A DNA stretch of 64,000 nucleotides, taken from assembly GCA_029777335.1 (NCBI GenBank), contig JAKOSN010000202.1, positions 1 to 64,000 on the forward strand. Reading direction: 5' to 3'. Source of the stretch: Planctomycetota bacterium. GTDB taxonomy: Bacteria; Planctomycetota; Planctomycetia; Gemmatales; Gemmataceae. The position numbers were made by a program, and so were the translations under genes. Below the pieces are notes generated by a model. It saw only the letters and a list, made by a program, of their open reading frames with translations. It had not been told where the DNA came from and did not search any database. Below, one piece after another: positions 7,512 through 16,878 of the stretch; positions within the stretch are counted from its first letter, which is position 1; each line of letters starts with the position of its first letter.

Positions 7512-8960
7512 TCAGACCGGCAGTACCGATAGTTGCGGTTCACCTTCACGGAACCCCGACAACAACAGGATGTGCTCCCCCGCTTGTGCCAGTTCAAGTT
7601 CTCCCACCAAACGCCGTGCGACCCGTTCAGGTTGTTCAAACTCGGACTCGTTCACCTGTCGGGGGATCACTCCCCAGAGCAAGGTTAAGCGCCGGGAAAC
7701 CTGGGCATCGCGCGTGAGGGCGATGATCGGGGCCGCTGGCCGGGTGGCAGATACCACCGAGGCCGTGATCCCACTTCGTGTGCGCACCACCACCGCGCGC
7801 ACACGAAGATCCCGGGAAAGCTGGGCCACCGAGCGCGCCACCGCCTGCCGCAACGGGAAGGGACCGGGTTGCTCGCACTCATCACGCGTCAAGGAACGAA
7901 AGGCTCCCTCGGACCATTGCCATCCCTCGACCTGGCGGGCGACCCGGTCCATCATCTGCACGGCCTGCACCGGATAGCGGCCCACGGAGGTCTCGGCCGA
8001 CAACATGACCGCATCGGCTCCCGCAAACACTGCGTGCGAAACATCGGACACCTCGGCCCGCGTGGGGCGCGGATTTTCGATCATCGATTCGAGCATCTGC
8101 GTCGCCACAATCACGGGTTTGTGAGCATGGCGCGCGCGCAGCACCAGATCCTGCTGTGCAATCGGAACCATCTCGGGCGGTAACTCCACCCCCAGATCTC
8201 CGCGAGCGACCATGATGCCGTCGGCGGCCTCCAGGATCGCCTCGATGCCCGTCATCGCCTCCGGTTTCTCGATCTTGGCGATGATGGGAGTGGCATCGCC
8301 ATGAGCATCCACCAGATTTTTCAGATCTTCAACATCGCTTCCCTTGCGCACAAAAGAGAGCGCTAATAGATCCACCCCCAGTTCCAGAGCGAACTGGGCA
8401 TCGACCCGGTCCTTCTCGGTTAACGCCGGGGTGGAGAGCGCTACACCCGGAAGATTCATCCCCTTGCGATCGCGCAGCTGGCCTCCATTGACCACGGTGC
8501 AGATCACATCTGGTCCGGCTACCCCGTCCACGCGCAATTCCAGAAGACCATCGTCGAGAAGGATGCGATCGCCAGAACGCACATCGTTGGCCAGGGCGGG
8601 GTAGATCGAGGGAATCAGCCTGGCATCGCCAAGGACCTCGCGGGTAGTGATGGTGACCGTGCTGTTCGTCTCCAGTTCGATCTCGCCGCCGCGAAAACAC
8701 CCCACGCGAATCTTCGGGCCGCACAGATCGGCCAGGATCGCGATCGGTTCGCCCACGATCTGGGCGGCCTGACGCAAACGATGGTAGGCGGAGCGATGGC
8801 TGTTGTGATCGCCATGCGACATGTTCAGCCGAAAGATATTCACCCCAGCCTGGATGAGTTGCTCGGGGATGGTGCCGTGAAGCGAGGCCGGGCCTGCAGT
8901 GGCCACGATCCGGGTTCGACGGCGCCGCAGTAACTTGGGAACGGGAAAGAGGGTCGCCAT
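7512..8960 (-). CDS. pyk: Pyruvate kinase
   Basis: Cytoplasmic glycolytic enzyme converting phosphoenolpyruvate and ADP to pyruvate and ATP; 482 residues, normal length. The N-terminal barrel shows RIVATAGPAS, FRLNMSHGD, DLCGPKIRVG, SFVRKGSDV, IIAKIEKPEA with the catalytic Lys, and the metal-binding VARGDLGVELP. ATQMLESMI and PTRAEVSDV follow, then a C-terminal domain of about 120 residues. ATG 8960 has AGGAAGGA upstream; the frame runs to 9194 but that extension lacks similarity. The gene is divergent from the gamma-glutamyltransferase gene across 265 bases. Confidence 0.95.
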   Translation of the reverse strand: MATLFPVPKLLRRRRTRIVATAGPASLHGTIPEQLIQAGVNIFRLNMSHGDHNSHRSAYHRLRQAAQIVGEPIAILADLCGPKIRVGCFRGGEIELETNSTVTITTREVLGDARLIPSIYPALANDVRSGDRILLDDGLLELRVDGVAGPDVICTVVNGGQLRDRKGMNLPGVALSTPALTEKDRVDAQFALELGVDLLALSFVRKGSDVEDLKNLVDAHGDATPIIAKIEKPEAMTGIEAILEAADGIMVARGDLGVELPPEMVPIAQQDLVLRARHAHKPVIVATQMLESMIENPRPTRAEVSDVSHAVFAGADAVMLSAETSVGRYPVQAVQMMDRVARQVEGWQWSEGAFRSLTRDECEQPGPFPLRQAVARSVAQLSRDLRVRAVVVRTRSGITASVVSATRPAAPIIALTRDAQVSRRLTLLWGVIPRQVNESEFEQPERVARRLVGELELAQAGEHILLLSGFREGEPQLSVLPV

Positions 8961-9225
8961 GAGGTATTCCTTCCTCGCTCGTCTCTCCCCGACCCAGAGA
9001 GGACCAGCGCTCGACCTACCGCAGGCCGCCCCTGCTCCGGTCCGGCGCGGAGAGACTTCCCCTCGTTGTACCCTGCCCCCAGCCGGAAACCAACTCCAGG
9101 TAACGCCTCGTGGTGGACATCCCTTGATTTGGCAAGATTTACGTGCGATCTCAGCCGGTTCACGGTACAAGAGAAGAACGTCTGGCTGCCCCACCGGAGC
9201 CCTTCAGAAGGATACCTTCACCATC

Positions 9226-10938
9226 ATGAGTAACTTCTCCCTCTTCTTCAGTCTGGCTGTCTCCCTCGTTCTGCTCCCTTCCATTCTGCTGGCCGGAGAA
9301 CGCCCTGTGGGCCAGCCGTATCGCTCCGGCCGCTCGGTCACGCTCTCCACTCACGGGATGGTCGCGACCAGTCATCCCCTGGCGGCCCAGATCGGGCTCG
9401 ACGTGTTGAAACAGGGGGGAAACGCCGTGGATGCTGCCATCGCGGTCAACGCAGCGATGGGCTTGATGGAACCGATGAGCTGCGGTGTGGGCGGCGATCT
9501 CTATGCGCTTGTCTGGGATGCGCGAACGAAGAAGCTCCACGGCCTGAATGCCAGCGGCCGAGTGCCTTACAAGGCAACGCGCGCCTGGTTTGCGGAGAAA
9601 GGATACAAGGAGATTCCGATCACGGGGCCCCTCAGCTGGTCGGTGCCGGGGTGTGTGGATGGCTGGGCCGAACTGCACCGGCGCTTTGGCACACAACCGC
9701 TCGCAAAACTCCTTGAACCAAGCATTCGCTACGCCGAGGAAGGGTTCCCGGTCACAGAGGTGATCGCCGGCTACTGGAAAGGGGCGGAGGAAAAACTGGC
9801 CGCCACTCCCGATGCCGCCCGAACCTATCTGAAGGACGGTCATGCTCCCCGCGCGGGCGAGGTCTTCAAAAACCCTGCGCTGGCTCGGACTTATCGCGAG
9901 CTCGCCAAGGATGGTCGCGATGCCTTCTACAAGGGACGGATCGCACGTACCCTCGTTGAGTTCTCCGAGAAAAATGGGGGCCTGTTCGGTCTGAAGGATT
10001 TCACCGAGCACACTTCCACCTGGGTCGATCCGATCAGCACCGTCTATCGCGGCTATGCTGTCTGGCAGATTCCGCCCCCGGGGCAGGGAATCGCGGTGTT
10101 GCAGATGTTGAACCTGCTGGAAGGGTATGATCTGAAGAAGCTGGGGCCCAATTCGCCCGATTACTGGCATGTGCTGGTTGAGGCCAAGAAACTGACGTAC
10201 GCCGACCGCGCCCGGTACTATGCCGATCCCGACTTCGCGTCCCTCCCCGTGAAGGAACTCATTGGCAAACCCTACGCGGACAAACGGCGCAAGCTGATTC
10301 AGCTCGACCGCGCGCTGACCGGGGTGGACGCTGGCGATCCAAAACTGGGCAAAAGCGATACGATTTATCTCTGTGTGGTGGACAAGGACCGCAATTGTGT
10401 GTCGCTGATTCAGAGCAACTATTTTGGGTTTGGCTCGGGGCTGGTTCCGGGCGACCTTGGGTTTGCCCTGCAAAATCGGGGAACTCTCCTTGCGCTGGAT
10501 GAGCACCATCTCAATCGGCTCGAACCGCATCGCCGACCGTTTCACACCATCATCCCCGGAATGGTCACTCACGAGGGGAAGCCGTGGTTCTGCTTTGGTG
10601 TGATGGGCGGCGATATGCAGCCGCAGGGCCAGGTGCAGGTCCTGAGCAATCTGATCGATTTTGGCATGAATGTGCAGCAAGCAGGGGAAGCGCCTCGGGT
10701 GGAACATGTCGGCTCGGCCACGCCGACGGGGCGTTCTGCCGACCCTCACGGCGGAATGATCCAGGCCGAACCAGGGATCGATGCTAAAATTCTCAAGGAA
10801 CTGGAACGCCGCGGCCACGTGGTCAAGCGTGTGCGCGTCAATGGCGGAGGATTCCAGGGGATTCTGATCGATCCGGGGACCGGGGTTCTGCATGGTGGCT
10901 CGGAGGCGCGCAAGGATGGCTGCGCCGTGGGCTACTAG
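9226..10938 (+). CDS. ggt: Gamma-glutamyltransferase, secreted
   Basis: An N-terminal nucleophile hydrolase of 570 residues that cleaves or transfers the gamma-glutamyl group of glutathione and related compounds in the periplasm. A signal peptide occupies about the first 24 residues (LFFSLAVSLVLLPSILLAG). The large-subunit signature GGNAVDAAIAVNAAMGLMEP and CGVGGDLYAL are clear. The autocleavage Thr379 is in SDTIYLCVVD, and the small-subunit end has GVMGGDMQPQGQVQV. ATG 9226 begins directly at the signal peptide; the open frame extends upstream to 8899 opposite pyk and is not used. The VOC gene follows within 20 bases. Confidence 0.93.
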   Translation: MSNFSLFFSLAVSLVLLPSILLAGERPVGQPYRSGRSVTLSTHGMVATSHPLAAQIGLDVLKQGGNAVDAAIAVNAAMGLMEPMSCGVGGDLYALVWDARTKKLHGLNASGRVPYKATRAWFAEKGYKEIPITGPLSWSVPGCVDGWAELHRRFGTQPLAKLLEPSIRYAEEGFPVTEVIAGYWKGAEEKLAATPDAARTYLKDGHAPRAGEVFKNPALARTYRELAKDGRDAFYKGRIARTLVEFSEKNGGLFGLKDFTEHTSTWVDPISTVYRGYAVWQIPPPGQGIAVLQMLNLLEGYDLKKLGPNSPDYWHVLVEAKKLTYADRARYYADPDFASLPVKELIGKPYADKRRKLIQLDRALTGVDAGDPKLGKSDTIYLCVVDKDRNCVSLIQSNYFGFGSGLVPGDLGFALQNRGTLLALDEHHLNRLEPHRRPFHTIIPGMVTHEGKPWFCFGVMGGDMQPQGQVQVLSNLIDFGMNVQQAGEAPRVEHVGSATPTGRSADPHGGMIQAEPGIDAKILKELERRGHVVKRVRVNGGGFQGILIDPGTGVLHGGSEARKDGCAVGY

Positions 10939-10958
10939 GGATCGGAGGAGTGGCGCTC

Positions 10959-11372
10959 ATGCCAGAGATCAATGGTCTGCTGGAATCGGGGCTGTATGTC
11001 GCGGAGTTGGAGCGAGCAAGGCGCTTTTATGAGACGATCCTCGGCTTCACGGTGATGGTCGCCGACGAGCGCTTTGCCGCCTACAGCGTGGCAGGCCGGC
11101 AGGTGTTGCTCCTGTTCCGCAAAGGAGGGACGCGCGAGCCCATCTCCTTCGAGGGAGGCGTTATTCCGCCGCACGATGGTGAGGGCACCCAGCACGTGGC
11201 CTTTGCCATCGCCGCATCCGAGTGGACCGCCTGGGAGGAACACCTGAGGCGCCACCAGGTTGCCATCGAGAGTGTGGTAACCTGGGGTGGTGGGGGACGG
11301 AGCATCTTTTTCCGCGATCCCGATCACCACCTTCTGGAACTAATTACCCCCGGATGCTGGCCGATTTACTGA
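10959..11372 (+). CDS. VOC-fold protein (glyoxalase/bleomycin-resistance superfamily)
   Basis: 137 residues with the paired beta-alpha-beta3 VOC fold: ESGLYVAELERARRFYETILGF at the start, GTQHVAFAI in the middle and a closing FFRDPDHHLLELIT. The usual first metal-binding His is a Glu or missing (LLESGLYV), while the second-half His and the final Glu are present. It may be a metal-dependent lyase or dioxygenase or a binding protein; the substrate cannot be told. GGAGGAG lies eight bases before ATG 10959; GTG 10950 is also in frame. It is probably co-transcribed with ggt. Confidence 0.8.
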   Translation: MPEINGLLESGLYVAELERARRFYETILGFTVMVADERFAAYSVAGRQVLLLFRKGGTREPISFEGGVIPPHDGEGTQHVAFAIAASEWTAWEEHLRRHQVAIESVVTWGGGGRSIFFRDPDHHLLELITPGCWPIY

Positions 11373-11478
11373 ACCCGGCCTGCACCTCTGGTGTCTCTCT
11401 CGACAATTGCGCGAGACCCTGAGCAGAGCACACCCACGAGAGGGCACCCCTGCGGACGGACAGGGAAAGGAGAAAGCC

Positions 11479-12243
11479 ATGCATCACCCGGTCGAACACT
11501 TTCCCACGCAGGAAGAACTCGAAAAGGCGGTGCAGATTCTGCGCGGGGCGAAACGAATCGCAGTGCTGACCGGAGCGGGCGTCTCGGCGGAGAGCGGGGT
11601 GCCCACCTTTCGCGGCGCCGGGGGGCTGTGGGAAGGTCATTCGATTCTGGAGGTCGCCACCCCCGAGGCATTTGAAGATAATCCCGCTCTGGTTTGGCGC
11701 TTTTACAATGCCCGTCGCGCCAATCTGCGCACCGTGAAACCCAATCCGGGGCATTATGCCCTGGCCGCGCTGGAAGAGCGCTGGACCTCGACACACTTCA
11801 CCCTGTGCACGCAAAACATCGATGGCTTGCATCGTGCCGCGGGGAGCCGCCAGGTACTGGAACTTCACGGCCGCCTCACTCGCGTTCGTTGCACGGTTTG
11901 CACGCTCATTGAGGATCGGCCGGGCGAAACGCTGGACGAGCTGCCGCGCTGTCCCCAGTGTGGCGAGTTGCTGCGTCCGGATATCGTCTGGTTCCATGAG
12001 ATGCTCCCCGCCGACGTCTGGCTGCAGGCCGCGCTGGCTGCGGAGGAATGCGATTGTTTTCTGGTGGTTGGGACCAGTGCCGTGGTCTACCCGGCTGCCA
12101 GCCTGGTCGATCTGGCGCGCACCGTGGGCGCCAGGGTGATCGAGATCAATCTCGATCAAACCGAGGTCAGCCACCTGGTGACCCTCGCGCTGCACGGCAA
12201 ATCCGGCGAAATCCTTCCTGAACTGGTCAAACGCCTCGGGTAG
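11479..12243 (+). CDS. cobB: NAD-dependent protein deacylase, sirtuin (SIRT5/CobB type)
   Basis: 254 residues. Sir2 motifs are complete: GAGVSAESGVPTFRG at 32-46, TQNIDGLH at 111-118, catalytic His130 in LELHG, and zinc Cys138, Cys141, Cys158 and Cys161. Y76-x2-R79 (FYNARR) matches the Tyr/Arg pair that binds acidic acyl groups in SIRT5 and CobB, so desuccinylation or demalonylation is likely. ATG 11479 has AAAGGAG six bases upstream; the frame extends to 11407 without support. It follows the VOC gene after about 100 bases. Confidence 0.92.
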   Translation: MHHPVEHFPTQEELEKAVQILRGAKRIAVLTGAGVSAESGVPTFRGAGGLWEGHSILEVATPEAFEDNPALVWRFYNARRANLRTVKPNPGHYALAALEERWTSTHFTLCTQNIDGLHRAAGSRQVLELHGRLTRVRCTVCTLIEDRPGETLDELPRCPQCGELLRPDIVWFHEMLPADVWLQAALAAEECDCFLVVGTSAVVYPAASLVDLARTVGARVIEINLDQTEVSHLVTLALHGKSGEILPELVKRLG

Positions 12244-12418
12244 ACGCGGATTGCCTCATCATGGTCGCCCGCGCTCCGCAAAACGCTCCTGTCTCCGCTG
12301 CACCACGCTCCATCCTGATCGATGCTTGCCAATTCGCCCCGCATGGGGTAACAAGGTTCCTGGTCTGTGCGTTGGTTGATCGACAGGATCGATTGCGTTC
12401 GCCGCCGGAGAATTGTGC

Positions 12419-14350
12419 ATGGCCATCCACGAATTAAATGAGGAGCAGATCCGCACCTGGAGCCTGGAGGAAAAGGATCGCTGGTGGCTCACCAATGTCT
12501 TTCGCGGGAACATGCCCCAGTTGACGGTTCGGTCCGCCCTCACGGGGATGATCCTGGGCGGCGTCCTTTCCCTCACCAACCTTTACATCGGCGCCAAGAC
12601 CGGCTGGACAATGGGGGTCGGCATCACCTCGGTCATCCTGGCCTACGCGGTCTTCCGCGTGCTGAGTAACCTCGGGGCGGCGAGGGAATTTACGGTGCTG
12701 GAAAACAATGCCATGCAGTCGATTGCCACGGCAGCCGGCTACATGACCTCCCCCATGATCTCCAGCCTGGCCGCCTACATGATGGTCACCGGAGTGGTAC
12801 TCCCGTTGTGGCAAACGGTGTCGTGGATCTCGGTCCTTGCCATCCTGGGCGTGCTCTTTGCCTTTCCCTTCAAGCGGCGCTTTATCAATGACGAACAACA
12901 GCCGTTTCCCGAGGGGCGTGCCGCCGGGGTGGTGATGGATTCGCTCCATCACGGCGAGGCAAGCACCAGCATGCTCAAGGCCAAGTTGCTCTTTGGCTCC
13001 GCCATCCTCGCGGCACTGGTCAAGTTTTTTCAGAGCGAGGCGATCATGAACTGGCTCGGGAGCCTGGTGAAGCTCAAGCCGGGCCATCTTCCCGAGTTTC
13101 TCGACGAACCCTTCTACAAACTCCTTGGGTGGGTGCCTCGCATCAATGGAATCGAGGTCACCAAATTAACCCTGCGTCCCGAACTCGACCTGACCATGGT
13201 GGGAGCCGGGGGATTGATGGGGATTCGCACCGGGTTTTCTCTCGTCCTGGGGGCGTTGATCAACTACGCGTACCTGGCGCCAATGGCCATTGAATGGGGC
13301 GAGATCAAAGCGCCGATCACCTTTCGCAGCATCACGTTCTGGTCGTTGTGGGCAGGCGTGGCGATGATGACGATCGCCTCGATCATGAGCTTCTTCGCCA
13401 AACCTCAGATCCTGATCGGGGCCTTCACCAAGATGTTCAAGAAGTCGACTGGCACTTCCGATGTGCTGCGCGACGTGGAACTTCCGCTGAGCGTGTCGGT
13501 GATCGGCATTCCCTTACTCGGCGCGCTGGTGGTGGCGATGGCCAACTTCTACTTTGGGGTGGAACCATGGCTTGGCGTGGTGGCGGTTGGCCTCGTGTTC
13601 TTCTTCTGCCTGATCGCAATCAACTCGACCGGGTTGACCTCGATCACGCCGATTGGCGCAATGGGCAAGCTCACACAGTTGACGTTTGGCGTGCTGGCTC
13701 CGGGAAATGTGACCACCAACCTGATGACCGCCAGCATCACAGGGGAAGTGGCCAGTCACTCGGCCAATCTGCTGCAGGATATCAAGCCGGGATACATGCT
13801 CGGGGCCAAGCCGCGTCAACAGGCGATTGGTCACGTGCTCGGGGTCCTCGCCGGAGCAGCACTCTCGGTGCCCGTTTTCTACCTCCTCTTCTTGCGGCTC
13901 TCACCTGCAGAAACCTTTTCCCAAAAACCCTCGGCGTCGTTCGCCATGGATAGCGAGCAGTTTCCGATGCCCGCGGCGACCATCTGGAAGGGGGTTGCCG
14001 ATGTCCTCACCAAGGGGATCGGGGAAATCCCGCATCATGCGCAGTGGGCCGCCCTGGTCGCGTTGGTGCTTGGGGTCGTGCTGGAAGGGCTGCGCATGGG
14101 GACGAAGAATCGCTTCCCACTCTCTCCCGTCGGCATTGGCCTGGGCTTCCTCATCCCCTTCCACACCTGCTTTTCGATGTTCATGGGCTCCTTCCTCTTC
14201 TGGATCGCCGAGATGATCTGGAAAAAGCCTGAGAGCACTGTAAACAAGGTGGCGGTCCAGAACCAGGAGCCGATCTGTGCTGGGCTGATCGCTGGCGGAG
14301 CCCTCATGGGCATTCTGGTGATGTTGATCGAAACGTTGTTGCCGAAATAA
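12419..14350 (+). CDS. OPT/YSL family oligopeptide or metal-chelate transporter
   Basis: A membrane protein of 643 residues with about 14-16 hydrophobic segments. The family start is clear: QLTVRSALTGMILGGVLSLTNLYIGAKTGW, then NNAMQSIATAAGYM, FPEGRAAGVVMDSLH, and the later AGNVTTNLMTASITGEVASHS. OPT transporters carry small peptides or metal chelates with protons. ATG 12419 has CGGAG eight bases upstream. It ends eight bases before the convergent B3/4 gene. The substrate cannot be told; the nearby gamma-glutamyltransferase would fit peptide scavenging, but that is a guess. Confidence 0.88.
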   Translation: MAIHELNEEQIRTWSLEEKDRWWLTNVFRGNMPQLTVRSALTGMILGGVLSLTNLYIGAKTGWTMGVGITSVILAYAVFRVLSNLGAAREFTVLENNAMQSIATAAGYMTSPMISSLAAYMMVTGVVLPLWQTVSWISVLAILGVLFAFPFKRRFINDEQQPFPEGRAAGVVMDSLHHGEASTSMLKAKLLFGSAILAALVKFFQSEAIMNWLGSLVKLKPGHLPEFLDEPFYKLLGWVPRINGIEVTKLTLRPELDLTMVGAGGLMGIRTGFSLVLGALINYAYLAPMAIEWGEIKAPITFRSITFWSLWAGVAMMTIASIMSFFAKPQILIGAFTKMFKKSTGTSDVLRDVELPLSVSVIGIPLLGALVVAMANFYFGVEPWLGVVAVGLVFFFCLIAINSTGLTSITPIGAMGKLTQLTFGVLAPGNVTTNLMTASITGEVASHSANLLQDIKPGYMLGAKPRQQAIGHVLGVLAGAALSVPVFYLLFLRLSPAETFSQKPSASFAMDSEQFPMPAATIWKGVADVLTKGIGEIPHHAQWAALVALVLGVVLEGLRMGTKNRFPLSPVGIGLGFLIPFHTCFSMFMGSFLFWIAEMIWKKPESTVNKVAVQNQEPICAGLIAGGALMGILVMLIETLLPK

Positions 14351-14358
14351 CAGGCTGC

Positions 14359-15003
14359 TCACGAAGAAGAAGGCGCCAGCAGGACGTCCTGGGTGGTTGC
14401 CCCGTGCTGCTCAAGGAGCTGGCGATACCACTTCTCGGTCAGAGCAGCCCGCCCCGGGAGAGCAACACTGCCCCAGACCACGGAGAGCGTGGTCCGGGTC
14501 TGGGGCGAGGTTTTGGTGCGCTGTGCATCCTTCACGGCGTTGGCACAAGGACCCTCGGCATCACAAAGGCAGAGTAGCCCTCCCAGATCGATCGACTGCC
14601 CCGAAGCGTTGAAGATGTAGGCGGCTCCTGGCGGCGCCACCCGAATCGAGAACGGCTCCTGGGCTTTCTCCAGGTCCACCACGCTGATGGGCAGGCCGCT
14701 GTGCAACGAGACCACATTGCACGCATCCACAGCCAGATTGATCCCGCTGAGCAACTTCTCCCGGACCGCCTTGAGCAGATATTCCGAGGCCGGTTTACTC
14801 CGCCCGGTGGGCTTGAAGCCTCCCTGGCGGAGCAAGGCGCGAACGGTCTCGCGAATGCCGTCGTCGCTGTGCAACGGAGCGTTCGCCTCCTCGGCTAACA
14901 GGGCGAGTAACTCCGGGGGAGAGGAGATCTCGCCAAGGGGGCGGGGAAAGTGGGTAATGAAGGCATGTGCATCAAGGAGCGGATGGGAGTCGAGGGTGAG
15001 CAT
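14359..15003 (-). CDS. Free-standing B3/4-domain (tRNA-editing-like) protein
   Basis: 214 residues. The segment GGFKPTGRSKPASEYLLKA, then INLAVDACNVVSLHSGLPISVVDLEK, matches the B3/4 domain of phenylalanyl-tRNA synthetase beta, which hydrolyses mischarged Tyr-tRNA(Phe). Stand-alone relatives are thought to deacylate mischarged tRNA or to bind it, though many are uncharacterised. The start is uncertain: ATG 15003 (MLTLDSHP) fits the fold, ATG 15030 is also in frame, and neither has a strong ribosome binding site. It is convergent with the OPT gene. Confidence 0.75.
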   Translation of the reverse strand: MLTLDSHPLLDAHAFITHFPRPLGEISSPPELLALLAEEANAPLHSDDGIRETVRALLRQGGFKPTGRSKPASEYLLKAVREKLLSGINLAVDACNVVSLHSGLPISVVDLEKAQEPFSIRVAPPGAAYIFNASGQSIDLGGLLCLCDAEGPCANAVKDAQRTKTSPQTRTTLSVVWGSVALPGRAALTEKWYRQLLEQHGATTQDVLLAPSSS

Positions 15004-15173
15004 AAGGGATTTCCCGGAGTGGTCTGGCATCGCGTCGCGAATGCGCGGTTGTGCGTCGCGTATGGGGAACGAATGCTCAGACTTTTAATCATGTTCCAAG
15101 ACAGACCCCTTCCCTGACCGATAAGGACGAGGGAAGGTCGCCTAATGCCTCCACAGTAATCAGGAGTGCACCC

Positions 15174-15353
15174 ATGTCTGTCAAGAGTCAACACGGGGCG
15201 CTGGGACGTTTGCGCCGTCGACGCCAGGGTCTGTTGCGAGCGATTGCTCGGGTGGAACGCGAGATGAGCCTGGTCGAGCGCCAGCTCCAACGCTGGCAGG
15301 ATCAGGTCCTCCGCCATGAGTTGGAGGTGCGTCATCCGCGAGTCAGTTCCTGA
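15174..15353 (+). CDS. Small basic helical protein, unknown
   Basis: 59 residues with 14 Arg, nearly all predicted helical (RRRRQGLLRAIARVEREMSL, then VERQLQRWQDQVLRHELEV), suggesting a short coiled coil. ATG 15174 has AGGAG seven bases upstream. The frame is open upstream to 15051, but without a binding site. It lies alone between a minus-strand gene and the convergent MFS gene. A nucleic-acid-binding role would fit the charge but is not shown. Confidence 0.55.
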   Translation: MSVKSQHGALGRLRRRRQGLLRAIARVEREMSLVERQLQRWQDQVLRHELEVRHPRVSS

Positions 15354-15365
15354 CGACAGCCCTCC

Positions 15366-15400
15366 AGGAGGGAGTCCGGGCAAGAGAGCGGCTCCCTCCT
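15366..15400. terminator. Possible convergent terminator
   Basis: A 9-base perfect stem AGGAGGGAG/CTCCCTCCT with a 17-base loop lies between the small basic gene and the 3' end of the MFS gene. There is no strong T run on either strand. Confidence 0.4.
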
Positions 15401-15408
15401 GAGGGAAT

Positions 15409-16707
15409 TTACTCGGGTAATGGCTGTCCCTGCGTTTCCGGCAAAAACCACGCCAGTCCCATCCCCACCAGATAGATCAGACACACGATCGCTCCCGCCT
15501 GAGCATATTTCCCCTGCAAATTCAGACCGAATGTGTTGAGGAGCACTCCGACCGCGGCTATCGCTCGGCCAAAGTTGAAGGCGAAGCCCTGTCCCGCCGC
15601 GCGCACCCTTGTTGGGAACAGTTCGGGCAAATAAAGCGGCAACCACCCGTAGAACGAGGCGCTGCACGCGCCGACCAGAAAAACCGTGCCCAGAAAAACG
15701 GCATCAAAGGTGGTGCGCGTCAGGAAGAGAAATTCACAAATCCCCAGCGAAATGAGACACAGGGTAAAGTACCCTGCCCGGCGCGAGACATGCTGCATCA
15801 GGTATGCGCCGAGGAACGAGCCGATGATGGCGCCCCCCGCCGAGGCCATCTGGGCGTAAGAAGATGCGCTCTTGTCGGAAGTCAGTTGCCCGATCCAGAG
15901 CGGCACCCACTGTACCGCCCCCCAGGTGGCCAGGAGGGCGACGGCCCCCAAACACGCTCCCATCAGGGAGCGCTGACGCAGACCAGGAACGAAGATGGCG
16001 CCGATGCCAGGCTTGGGCCCGCTCGCCGCCGCATGTTCCCACTTCTCCGACTCCGGCACAAACATGCGAATCAGAAAAGTCAACAGCGCCGGAAAGACGC
16101 ACACCATCAGAATCAGCCGCCAGTATTGATCCGGAGCCAGGGCTAAACCGAGGAGCCCCGTAGACATGAAGCCGACATTGGAGGCGGCCCCGATCAACCC
16201 AGCCAGCACCGGCCGCGCATGCCCCGGCCATTTCTCCATCACCAGGGCCACGCCCAGCGCCCACTCGCCGCCCATTCCCAGCGCAGCGAGAAACCGTAGC
16301 ACTCCCAGATGCCAGGCGTGCTGCGCCAGCCCGCAGGACCCGGTAAAGATAGCATAGGTGAGGACACTGAAGACCATCGCCCGAACCCGGCCAATCCGAT
16401 CGCCAATCCAGCCAAACAGCAGCCCCCCCAGCGAGGCGCCCACCAGAAACGCGGCAGAAAGAATGCCGTTCCACTCGCGCACCCGCTCATCGACGAGCGC
16501 TTTCATCTCCTCCTTGAGGGAAGGACTGGTGGAGTCCTCCTTGATCAACGCTGCCTTTTCGGAGAGATCAAGGAGGTGGATAAGCGCCGGGCGCGCCACC
16601 AGAGGGAAGATCCCCATTTCAAAGCCATCGAACCCCCAACCGAGCAAGGCTGCCACCAAAGCCAGCCACTGTCCTCGTGTTGCGCCCTCATACCATCGCC
16701 CATGCAT
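15409..16707 (-). CDS. MFS transporter (sugar or organic-anion porter type)
   Basis: 432 residues with 12 hydrophobic segments. The loop-2/3 motif GDRIGRVRAMVFSV and the RFLAALGMGGEWALGVALVMEKWP stretch are characteristic of metabolite-proton symporters of the sialate/shikimate/aromatic-acid group. An unusual charged insertion of about 40 residues (KEDSTSPSLKEEMKALVDER) follows the first helix. ATG 16707 places the first helix at residue 13; the open frame continues to 16773. The substrate is unknown. It is divergent from the amidohydrolase gene, which may be a functional partner. Confidence 0.85.
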   Translation of the reverse strand: MHGRWYEGATRGQWLALVAALLGWGFDGFEMGIFPLVARPALIHLLDLSEKAALIKEDSTSPSLKEEMKALVDERVREWNGILSAAFLVGASLGGLLFGWIGDRIGRVRAMVFSVLTYAIFTGSCGLAQHAWHLGVLRFLAALGMGGEWALGVALVMEKWPGHARPVLAGLIGAASNVGFMSTGLLGLALAPDQYWRLILMVCVFPALLTFLIRMFVPESEKWEHAAASGPKPGIGAIFVPGLRQRSLMGACLGAVALLATWGAVQWVPLWIGQLTSDKSASSYAQMASAGGAIIGSFLGAYLMQHVSRRAGYFTLCLISLGICEFLFLTRTTFDAVFLGTVFLVGACSASFYGWLPLYLPELFPTRVRAAGQGFAFNFGRAIAAVGVLLNTFGLNLQGKYAQAGAIVCLIYLVGMGLAWFLPETQGQPLPE

Positions 16708-16878
16708 GCTGACATCGCTTTCTCTAGAACCACGGTTCGGGTAGGAATGCTCCCCTCGTTCGGGCTCCAGCATACCCCCTTTGCTTGGCGATCGCTACTC
16801 TCTGGTCCGGCTCCAGTTTTCTTCTATCTCTCTTGTAGCAGCACGTGGGTCCGATTCCTGCTGGGCACGGGAGGAATG

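Noticed and set aside
9160-10893. Minus-strand frame of 577 codons opposite ggt
   Set aside because: It is antisense to a complete gamma-glutamyltransferase gene and has no recognisable family.
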